From positions 144,964-179,029 of the forward strand of contig JADFXH010000005.1 of assembly GCA_015233675.1 (NCBI GenBank): a DNA stretch of 34,066 bases. Direction: 5' to 3'. This DNA is from Candidatus Omnitrophota bacterium. GTDB taxonomy: Bacteria > Omnitrophota > Gorgyraeia > Zapsychrales > Fredricksoniimonadaceae. This document shows positions 1 through 12,000 of the stretch, piece after piece. Positions within the stretch are counted from its first letter, which is position 1. Each line of letters opens with the position of its first letter. Both the position numbers and the translations under genes were made by a program. The notes beneath the pieces are model-generated. The model was not told where the DNA came from and ran no database searches. It saw only the letters and a list, made by a program, of their open reading frames with translations.

Positions 1-2
1 CG

Positions 3-3000
3 CAAACGTCTTCTTTGGGAGATTCGCTTTGTAATTATATTAAGGGAGAAGAGTCAAACAGGTACAGAGTCTTTGTCAAGGCCGAAAAGGAATTCGGTAA
101 CGGACGAAAGTTGGCATGGTTGTGTCCGGCTTATATGTTTAATGGTTCATTGCGGGTAATAGTGAAGAATCCGGCCCAAGAGGTATGGATAAGCGGCTTT
201 ATAGGCGTAGGTCCGGAAGCTGAGAATAAGGGAACAGAAGGGATTGAAGATTTTAATTTTTTTGGTAAAGCCCTTAAGATAACTCGCAGCAATGGCACGA
301 TATCTGTTTATTTGGAAAAAGGGTATGAGCAGGCTAAGGCGGATATGTTGCCGGAAAAAATGCCAACGGTACTTCCGGCGCCGGTCGATCCGCATACGCA
401 TGCGACCCTGAGGACCCTGTTTGCTAAATATGGCCAATGCCCTGTGGTCTATACAGACCTGATCCGTGTTGGCAGTGTGTTTGACATGGATTATCTTAAG
501 GAAGAGTATTGGGAAGATTTTGAGTATGCCGCAGGCCTGTCCAGGATCAATTTTGTCACAGGGATGGCCACAGTTGTTCAATTCGCCTTGCCGCACAATA
601 CTGAGAAGAATAATCAAGTGTTTTGGAAGGACAGTGACATGGATCCGCTTGCACCTAAGGAACATGTGATCGACTGGGATAAGACTATCGGCTTGGGCCG
701 GCGCCTTGCCGCGTTAGTTAGTGTGTTTGGCGCCAGCGCCATTGATATCAACACAGGTTCTCCGGCCTTGGCAGTTCAGAAAGGTGGGAGCTATCTCAAC
801 GACCTCGCAACATTACCGGAAGGGGCTGCGCCAGAGTTTTTTGAGCCATTCAGGAATGTTAGCTTGGAAAATTTGCTGTTGAAGGAAAAGGACCGTTTCG
901 AAGCGGGAAACAAGACAATCAAGTTTACCAGCCTGGCTTGGCGCCGGCATGATCAGGAAAATTTTGTCAAGAAAATTGAATCCTGGGCCGTCCGTTATGT
1001 CCTGGATAATTTTAAGATTTATTTAGACGATAAGGTTAAGGAAGAGATCCGTAATAACGCCAGGACGTGGATCAAGGCGATTGATGCGCGTTCTGGCGTT
1101 GAATATATCGCAGCCAGAATGGTTAAGAAATTTTGTGAGGCTTCAGGATTGCCGGTGTGTGTAAAGACGCGGCTGGTCATTATACCGATACCGGAGGTCA
1201 AGTCTGAGGATAGTATGGCAGAGGCCGAGAAGGAACAAAGAGAAAATAAAGTTAAGTCTACTTTTGAATTTATTGAAGGTTTAGCCAAGGCAAATCCGTA
1301 CTGGTTGGTTGTTCATACAAGGACCCAGGATGAAGGATACACGGCTGGTTCCGCCGTGGCCAATCGGGAGATTTTCCTAAGAAATTTGAGTAACAAGAAT
1401 ATCAATGTTCATATCTATATTAACGGAGAGTTTTCGTCCGGGGAAGATATTGAGAGTCTCAAGAAATTGCCCGGCTATGCAGAACTAAAAGAAAAACCAG
1501 GGGTTATGGTTGCGACAGCTGCTCTTGGAGATCCCTTTGTTCTCGATGAGATCAGGAAGGCATGGGAAAGTTCTCCCGCAGGGTCCCATGAACTTAAAGA
1601 GTATTTTGACATGATGAAAGATTATGTTGAGCTCTCAGGTCTTGAATTTAACGGCCGGCTGAATCCCGAAAAGGCGGCTGTCGGCCTTCAAATGTTCCTT
1701 CAGATGTTTTCCCAAACGCCCTTCTGGGCACGAATGGTAAAAAGCAGTGCCCCCTTGATCAGTAATGACTCAATTAACAGGGTGCTTATCGAGTTCTGTC
1801 CCGTTGTTGTGGCTGTCTGCGAAGCCGTGAAAATGCTCAGGCCCGGGGATCTTAAGAAGCCGTTCGAAGATGAGCTCGAGAGGATCCTGGAGAAGTTTGC
1901 GGAATATTCACAAGAGGCCCTTAAGATAATGGAGAAAAGTGGCGGGCAGAGGGACTGGGAGGAGGTTGTCAAGACTTTTGGAGAGTATGTTCATGAGCTT
2001 GTAAAGGGGATGCCGTATTCCAAGCAAATGAAGATAGTCAAAGAAAAGGAATACCTTCAGATGAAGTTTGTGCCGTGTGTCAAAGATGTTGTGAACCCGT
2101 GTACCAATTGCGGGCAATGCGCTAACAGAAAGAGGGATAGTGCCCGGCCATTACCCGGACAGCCGATGCCGACGGCTGAAGCTGTGTCCGCAGAGCTGGT
2201 TAAGCATGATTTAAAGACGTTTACTATATTGAAGACAACGGATGAATCGGTTATTTTAGCCGTTAAAGCGATGAATGCGATGAGAGAGAAAGATAAGGCC
2301 CAGTATTTAATTGCGATGGTCAAAGAAGGCCGCGTACGCGCGGGTCCTATGGAAGGACTCCTTGCAACTACCGCCATTGTTAATCAAGCAGAGAATATAA
2401 TCCTTTCGAATAATTACCCCTCTTTTAATACACTTGAAGAACAAGCATTAAGTTTAGCACATGAAATTGGCGCTATAAAAGAATTTAACTTTACGCATAA
2501 AACCAATGAACAAAGAGAATTAAATGCAAATGCCTGGATACAAGGTTTGCCAGCGGCATCTTCAATGACAATAACCCTTCCAGAGATGGCAGGACAGCTT
2601 GAGCTAAAAAACGAGGAATTGAAAATAGCCTTCAAGAAAGGGAAGCTCCGAGGGATTAAGGTAGAGATGGTTACGATGGCAAGGTCTCGGGGCAACCAGG
2701 TCCGCTACCTTTTCCATATCGAAGATAAAGAAAAGATCCGCCGCATCATGGATGATATACGCGACAGTGCTATAAAGGAATCGAGCAAAAATCGGGATGC
2801 GCTTTTGCAGAAATTAAACACAACCGGAAATGCTTTTGGGCTCATTATAAATAGTCCGTTGCCTTACAAAGTCCATTATAGGGATGAAGAGTTTCTGCGC
2901 GCATTTGTGAGAAGATTCCCGGACTTAAAGGGGGCTCGTATCAAGGGGCTTTTTAACGAGCTTCTCAGTCTGGCTGACCCGGTCTTGACGCGTGTGCTGC

Positions 3001-6000
3001 GAGAGGAAACGGATACCCAAAATAATTCTGACGCTGTCAAAACCTGTTGTGCGGCCTTCCTGGCTTTAAACGGTGAACATGTCTTTGGCTTAAGAGAGAA
3101 GTTGGTGTCCGGACTGGCGCTTGATTCCTCTGCCGCTGTTTACGTTGCGGCCCGGACACTTCTGGGGAAGACTTCTAGTCCGAAGGAAAGAAAGATAATT
3201 GTCAAGACGGTTATCAGCCCTTTGATTCGAAACATGCTTATGAAATCCACTAAAACCCAATTGATGGTTGATTCAGAGCGGCACCATATTATTGGCGTTC
3301 TCATTCTTGCGTTACTGGAACAATCAGAGACTCCGGCGGAGGTGATCTTTAAGTTCCTGCCCGGCCTGCAAAGATTAGAAAAAATACTGGCTGCAGAAAA
3401 GGCCAGGGATGAGCAATTCGGCTTTGTTCAGGAAATGTTTTCCGAATCCGGGTATGAAATAAAAAATATTATTAAAAAAGAGGCCCGTTTTGCCAATTGC
3501 CATGACCTTGAGGCCATTGTTCATCGAGCGGCTGATCTTCAAAAGCGTGACCTTGCTCAGGAGGCTTCAGGGGTGACGTTTGCCGATATTTTGGAAGAAA
3601 TTGCTCTTGATATTTTTAACATGGAATTAGGGACTAGGCTGACAGAATTACTAAGTGATAATAATATAAGTGAAGGGGAGGATGTAGGGCTTTTCTTCCA
3701 CGATACTTCTTACGATTTTAGTCTAAGACTCGCCATCCATGAAATGACCGTGGATTATATTATAGAACGCCAGCATGCAAAGGGTGAGGTAGAAGAGATT
3801 GTCGTACATTATGAAAAAGAATTTAACAGGGCATGTCATTTTTTAAGTGAGTTTTCCCAATGGCAGGATTTGCCGGGCGTTCCGGTAGGACTTGATTTGG
3901 GAGAAATGCTAAGGAATTTAAGCCGAGACAGGACTAACTGTTTCCCGAGGGGCAGGGTTTGTATATTAAAGCGCGGCATTGGAGTGCCGTATGCGTTTGT
4001 TGGTCATTCAAGCAAGGATTTCGGCATCAATATAGTAGAAAGGGCGGGGGATATAGAAGAAGCATTAGTTCATGAATTCTTTGCTTGGCTTGGAGAAACT
4101 GAATCATGGCGCAGAAAAGGCCATGGGTTCGGTGAAAAGGTGACTGCATTGTTTGTCAGGTGGCGCCAGTATAATATATCCGAACTCTCAACTAAAAGAG
4201 CTGAGGAATTAACGAAAGGCGAGCTTTCTGAACTGGCAGAGTATTACGCCGATCGGGATGAACTAAGAAGACAGTTTTATACTGAGGATCTAATTGCTGA
4301 TGCCATGCTGGAAAAGGAAGTGGGCAATGAAAGGTTTGCCGCTAAAGTCGATGAGGAAGTATATAGAGCCATTCTTTATTGCGCGGAATTTCAACATATG
4401 GCGGATCTTGAACCTTCAATGTCAAGGGCATTTATACGCGATTTAGAAGGCAACCTATTCCTGACTTTTCTTCAAGTTCACGACTGGAAAAACCGTCTGA
4501 CAATGTTAATTTCTGCTATCGATATGTTTACTGAGGGAGATTATGGCGATCAAGCGTATGCAGCCGAAGAACTTCCCGCCATAGAAAGAGAACTTTATGT
4601 CCTGGAAGAAAACGTCAGGCAATTTTTAAAATTACTTGGACAGCCGGTCTTGGCACTGGTGCAGATGCGTGAAGAAGATGAGGAAGGGCTAAAAGACGCC
4701 CATTTCGTGCTGGATGAGCTTTTAATGCCGGTCCAGAATATGCTTGGATTCGTTAAGTTGATCAATAGGGAAAATCGCTTGTTTAGCGCTCAAGAAAGGA
4801 TAAAAGTTGAAGAGGAAGGGGATAGGTTCCTTAAGGGGATGAAGAAAATAACTACAGGCTTTGAGGATGGGGATAATGAAACGTTTTTTAGAAGCAGAAA
4901 ATTGCTTTTTAAAGTTTTCTTAAAGATTATTTTTCCTTCAATATCCGATGATGATCTTAGGTCATTACCGGAAAGATTAATGCAACTTGCAGACGCAGCT
5001 CCACAGGTGATACAGGATATGATCATGTTTATTTCCGGTCACCACAAAGCGCGGATGCATTGTTTTGATGATGTTGTTTTAGGGGAAGTTCAAGCGGCGC
5101 TAACTCGCCTGACTGAATGCAACTATATTTTTGACTGTCCCCAAGCCACCGCAGAAGAATTACGGGAGATTATCAGGCATTTTGATTTTCAGCAACCGTT
5201 TGATTCCCTTATTTTATGGGATGCCGCTTGCAGAGTTTCCCGGCCGGGCCAGCCCCAAAGACTATCCGATCAAGAGCGGAGAATACTAGAGAAACTAAAG
5301 GAACAGCGCACCGCTGATGGCAGGCCTACGTCTAAAGCAAGACAAGCCGCCGGAATTTTTATGCAGGAAGACATCAGGGTGGGAATTGGCGGGTCTTCTT
5401 ATGTGCAGCCAGGAGAACATAAAATTGAAAGGGATTTGGTAATGCCTGCTTCACCAAAGAAAGACGAATTTGGCTCATATGGGGAGGCTGTTCCTTTCGA
5501 AACATACATCAGGATGCATAAAGGACTTGGGCTGCATAGCGGTTTTTTTAATTTTATTGATACATTGGATATAAATAATGAAGACAATATCATATCCATC
5601 GGAACAAATACCGATTTTATTCCCGGTTTCGTTTTGGCTTCGCTTGGCGCATGCACGGAGGGATTCGGTTATTATCAGCGAAGTTTTTCACAAAGCGGGG
5701 GGAGATATATCGTTCTTCCACCGACAAATTATATGGAAATGCCAATGGGCTCATCAAGCCAAAAGATTGTCATGGCATTTAATGTGCTCGATCAGATTGA
5801 TGGGGCAACGTTGGATGAAATGGGAGAAAAGATCCTCGATGAAGTGCAAGAAGGCGGTTACTTTATCGGCAGCGTCATGTTTGATCACGATAAAATAGTT
5901 GCAAGGATGCAAGAGCTGGCGCGGCTAAGAGGCATTACCATTGAAAGCATAGGACTGGACAAACCATTGAAAGAAGCATGCGAATCAATATTGTTCAGGA

Positions 6001-9000
6001 TAACGAAAAAGCCATTTACCATTGCGCCCGCCATGGTTTCTGAGGCCCTGCAAGGGTTAAAGACAGCGATGGCCGTGGGTGGTGGAAGAGAATTTATTGA
6101 GGCACAGGTCAGGAAGGAAATGCAATTAGTCATTCAACAATGCGACCTGCCGCCTCCGGCACAAAGAGAACTTCCCTCAGAGGAAGCGTTCTTCAATGCG
6201 TTGATGGCGCTGCATGGAGAGCAGAAGATCAACCCTGACAGCCTTAATATAGAACCCCTCACTGAAAAAGATAAAGAAGTCCTGCAAGATCTTATCCGCC
6301 GTATTTATACCGCGTTTACAATTGAACTGAACAATGCCAACGACTATGATGCAGCCTTAGAAGCCGCCCTTCGTGTCTGGATTGCTCATGATCTGGAGGC
6401 ATTTGGGAGCACTGAGGAAACCAAAGCAGGCATTTTCCGTCTCTCGCTTAAAGAAGAAAGAATAGAAGTTATTTTTATTGCTACCGGTGTTCAGCCGGTG
6501 GTGCTTATCAAGAATAATGCATTCTGTTATGGGGGTGACGATGAAATGGCTATGAGAGAGGCCCTTTTATCTTCCAAGATGTTCGATGTCAAAGACCCTG
6601 CGGCAAACCAAAGAAGGGCGGCGGTCAATTGGTGGGGTGATTTCTTCGAGCAAGGCAGATGGAAGAGATATTCTCAGTCTTATGAAGTAAAAAGGAGTTA
6701 TTATCCCGAGGCCTGGATTTATCTTCGTTCCCGTCCGGTGAAAGCTGAAGAAAAGGCGCTAAAGAATTGGATCGGAGAAAACAAGAAAGATGTTGCGGGC
6801 AGCGCGAAACTTGACTTATATGAAGAAACAAAAACACTGAATGTAAGCTATGTATTCACCCACAATGCTTTTAAAGATACAGACCTTGAATCATACATGC
6901 TCCAATACATGATCTTAGGCAGATCTACTACATCCCCTCAAGGGATGGAGTTTGTAAGGCTTTATTCATGGGAAGAAGAAGCACATAAATTTGATATTGC
7001 CATTGCGTTGGGAGGAATAATAAGACTTTGCGGCGAAGCCGACTATCCGCTTTATTTTATTGAACGTCCTGGAGTGAAGCATGAAAGCGTGCTCTTAAAA
7101 GATGGTAAAACCCGGGTCAATCTTGTTGAATACGACGGTAGGATATACGCCGGAGTATCTACAAAAAAAGGGTATTATCTGGCTATAGAAGAAAAACGGA
7201 CCACGCCGTATCTAACCCCGGACAAGCGTGATGAAATCAGGGCACTAGATTGGTTTAAAGGCAAAGTTGTTGATTGGAACCCGGATTTTATTGAGGTTTG
7301 CCGACAGAAACAGCGGGAGATATGCAGGCATGAACCTAGAAATTATGAAATGCCGAAAGAAGTTTTCCCTGTTTCTAAGATGACAGGGGTTAAAGTTATC
7401 GACATAGTGTCGCCGATAATCGATGAAATGATGAGCGGGGAAGTAAGGAAGGGTTATTATACACATATCATAGACACTATCTTCAGGCACACGCAACCCG
7501 TCTGGGCGTCAACTTTTGTTCCGTCTTACGAAACATTTAAGGAAATGGGATATGATACGGTTGAGAGACTTAAAAGGCTTGCCCGTGCAGTACAGGATTC
7601 GAATACCGAGGGGTTTCAGGAGGTATTTGACAGTATTGTTCCGGATACGACCAAATTTTTAAGGAATACTAACCAATTCAACTTTTTTAAAGATCTGGCT
7701 ATCCCCGACCTTGTCCGCTTAAAAGGCAAAGGCGCTTTGATACGGATATGGTCACTCGGCTGTTCATATGGCTGCGAACCGTACGATCTGGCCATGATGC
7801 TGCTTGAAAGTAAAGCCGCCTGGCAAGGCATGCGCGTTGAAATTATAGGGACAGATATTAGTGAAAGATCCTTAGCCCAAGCTAGAGAGGGGATTTTCGA
7901 CCGCCATGATATGGAACACCTACCGGAGGCGTTGAAGGAAAAATATTTTTCATTAGATGCTAAGACAGGGGAATACTGGATATCTGATGAGGTAAGAAGC
8001 ATGGTCCGGTTCGTGAAAGGCGATATTTTGGATCACGAACACAGGGCGTCAATGAGGGGTTTTGATATTGTATTCGCCAGAAATATTATCAATAAATTTC
8101 ATGTTGATGTAGGAAATGATCTGTCAAATTATTTAGCCAATGATGCCCTCAATGAGGGAGGATTTATATTTACAGATATTCATACGGGAGGTCTTAGAAA
8201 TCCAGGGTTTGACCTATATCAAATTTGGGATGATGAGGGAACTGCTTTTTCAAGCTTCTGCGGCATAGGGAGTCGAATAAAATATACTTATAATTTTATT
8301 GAACAAAAGGGTGGGCCAAATGTAATAAGACACCACCGTTATCCGGGAGATGAAGCATCGATACCTATAGAGGATAAGCTTGCAGAGGTCCTTAGGATCG
8401 CCGGAGCCAGCGAAACTGAGAAAATGCAGAACAATGCATTTGTCCGTTTGAGGAGGGACACTGAGTATTGGACTTCCGGGCAACTTCAACAAGTGACTTT
8501 TGAAATGCTTCGCAAATATGCAGGAAATCCGATGGCAAGACTAAAATTGACTCCCCAACCAGAAAAGGAACTCCCGCCTGCAATGGTCCCCGAGGCCCTG
8601 GAGGATTTAAAAGTGGCGAAGGAGCAGGGCCAGCTTCGTGAATTTATCGAATGTCAGGTCCATCGTGAAATGCTTGCCGTGCTTGGGCAGGGCGATCTGC
8701 CGCCGCCGGAAGACTTCTTAAAGGTTTTAGTAGCCCTGCATGATAACAGAAAAATAAATCCTCTGACTTTCGAAACAGAAAATCTTACTGCACAAGACAT
8801 CGCAATCCTTAACGATTTAGTAGGTCGTATTTACGAAGCATTTACGGAAAAATTTGCAAGTTTCAAGGATCATCGCATAGCGCTGGAAGCCGCGGCAGAT
8901 GTATGGATCGCGTATGATCTAAAGGCCTTTGGATTAGCTGAAATTTCGCAAGAGAAACTTGAGTTAGAAATTGCTGAAGAATTAGTGCGGCGGTTGCAGG

Positions 9001-12000
9001 ACATATTGGGTACCAAGACGGATTTCCTTGATTTCGTTTATGCTTTTGATGGATGGGTCTATAAACGCTATGGCATACGGATCGGATGTATAGCCAATTA
9101 TCATTCCTCCAAAGAGGATAAGTTACTGCTAACTGAATTAAAAAATGAGATTGTGCTTGTAAGCAAGGATGATCAGGGCACGATTAAACAGGTGCTCACT
9201 AATTTAGATGATGCGGCATTAGTTATTCGGCAGGCTTTATCAAAGTGGGAAGATATTCAAGTACGTAAGCATTGCCAAGAAGTGGCGCAGAGCTACCTTA
9301 ATGTCGCCTCCCAATTGCATTGGCGCGGCATAAGCTCTGTTATAGTTTCCGGTGGGAGCGCGATAATATCTTACATGGGCCTGAAAGAAGCCTGGAAAGC
9401 CCTGTATCCCTGTCAACCTTTAGCGATATACCATATTTCCCAGAGAGACAATGAAGCTCTGTATAAATCGAAAGGAATAAATCTTACTCCTGCAGAAATG
9501 CTTCGCATGGTCGGAAGAAAGATCCCGCTGGCTTCTCTAAGAGGTCAGCCAGTGGCATATTTAGACGATCACATTATTTCTGGAAGGAAGAGAACAGAGC
9601 TGGAAATAATGACGTTCCCAGACATCCAATTAACAGTGGTGTTTGCGGCTTTAGTTGTGTATGAGGATTATGAAGATATACGGGACATTATCGGTACTCG
9701 TGATCAAAATGTATTGAGGGTCATGAGTTATTTGGCCTCTAATATTTCTGCGTGGATAGCTTCTAACAGTCAACTTTCCAGATCTTCAATCACGGACACA
9801 AGATTAGACGAATTCTTCGGGGGAATATTTCCGCTGGGGCAGTTTATTTTGAGTGATTTTATGGCAGCTATCCGCAATGAAGCGGATAGAGCGGTGATTT
9901 TATCTCCAAATGATACTCAGATGGAAATGCCTCCAAAAGATTTCGAGGCATTGGGCGCTGACAACCGGTTGACTAATCATGTTCCCTTTTTAACGGGCTC
10001 TCTTCTTAAAGCACTGTTGGTCATTGGCATGGCCGTGCCGTTAACATTGATGTTCCACCAGAGATTGAGTTTCCCTGCGTTCTTTCTGCTTAATTTGCTT
10101 ATCGGCCATTTGGCAGCAAGCTTTATAGATGGGGAAAACGATCCTTCGCGTAAGAGCCCCATGCGTTTCTTGCTGGCTGGGTCCTTTGGGATACCCCTTG
10201 CGTATTACGTCAATTATTACATCCATTTTCTCAAGGCCATGCCTGTTTGTGACGCGAGCTATTATTGGTTTAAGCCGGCTTTAGACCTGTTGGTGTTTTC
10301 TCCCGTTCATCTCTTCGGGAGCATTTTATGGATGGGATTGCTTGACTACCGCTGGAAAGAATATTTTTCAAAGGAAACCTGGGAGAACATCGTTGCGGAA
10401 AAGTGGGGACAGTTAAGACTTTACAGGAAGGGAGGGTACCAGGCGGTGCATTTCTTGTCGTGGGTCGGCGTTGCCAGCTGCAACTATTATGCGGCATCAA
10501 TGCATATGGAGAGGAATATTTTGGTGGTCATGTTGCTTATGTCGCTGGTAACGGGATTATGGTCAGTCCGGACAAAGGCATCTTGTTGTAATAATATTTT
10601 TGCTACGGGGCTCATGAATAATATTCACATCCTGCCTAATTTGTATTTTGCGGGATGGCTTACTACTTCTTTTGTCAGGGACGGTCTGATGTTTCACGCA
10701 TGGCGTTTTGTTTGTGCCCCGGCAGGCATTGTGGCCACGATCATAGGGGCGTACGTCTTTATGCATATCTCCGACAATCTCATCACAAAAGCTCTGGCCA
10801 AACGGCAGGAAAGAAAAATGGCAGCGGCTATGGTGCCAAGTGCTTTAGCAGGACTGCTCGCCGCAGTGAGAAAAGGTGTGGCAATGGAATTTATTGAAGC
10901 GCAGGTGTCTCGAGAATTACAGGCCATTCTTAAGCAGGGCGACCTTCCTCCGCCGGAGGTATTTCTGGAGGTGCTGATAGCCCTGCATGGTAATCAAAAA
11001 ATCAATCCCGACAATCTTCAGGTAGAAGAACTTACCCAAGACGATATTAAAGATTTCCGTAATCTGGTTAATGATATTCGTGAAGCATTTATAAAGGAAT
11101 TGGAACTATCAGGGAATTATAAGGCCGCCCAGGATTCCGCCCTTCGTGTCTGGATCGCGCATGATCTGAAGGCGTTTGGCGTTACCGACGGACTTTTAAG
11201 CAGTCAGAAAACAGCCCCAATTGTATTCACCAACCTCGAAAGCGAGGAAGAGCTGAGCGAAGAATCTTCTTTAACTAATAATGGATATGCCGTTTTAATC
11301 AGACAACTGCTCAATAATGACAAGGGGTTCCTTCGTAAGACTATTGCCGCCATGAAGAACGATAACGTCGAAGAATTTGTTGTGTTCGACAGGGCCGAAG
11401 TGACGCATCTTCAATGCAGCGGAGAATCAAGGATCTACAAAATTGTTCTTACTGCCGGATCGAGAAGTGTTCCGTTTGTTGTGGCGTTCGGCCAGCACAG
11501 CTTACGGGAAGAAGAAAAGAAATTTACTGAAGCTCGCAGAGAAGGGGGCTTCTCGTACCGGCTCCGCGATGAATTTATCCGTCTGGGGATAATGCACGAT
11601 GCTTTACCAGAAAATGTAGTAACGCCGTATGAGTACGCAGAAGTTAGAACTGACAATATTGCAGCGTATCCTCTTTACAGCATGCAGTTCCTTTCCGGGC
11701 ATGATTCTACGTATTTGTGTCATACCGATGGAAAGTGCCGGGTTATGTCCGGTGCTGACGTCGATATTCCATGGCAAATGGAGGGAGAGGCAATGAAAAA
11801 GTTCGTGGGAGCTGTCCTTAAAATACAGGTACAGTTGTTCCTCAAGACAGGGGAAGGATATTACGTACAATGTGGCCAGGGTGATTTCATGTGCCCATCG
11901 CAGGGCCAGACTGATCCATGCGGATCGGAATACAGATATGGCAAATATACGTTAAAGACGGTTCCTTTTAATGACGAGCGGCCAGTAATACTGACGGCGG

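Noticed and set aside
2100-2120. CxxCxxC as a radical SAM cluster
   Set aside because: Radical SAM needs CxxxCxxC at the start of a barrel; spacing and position do not fit.
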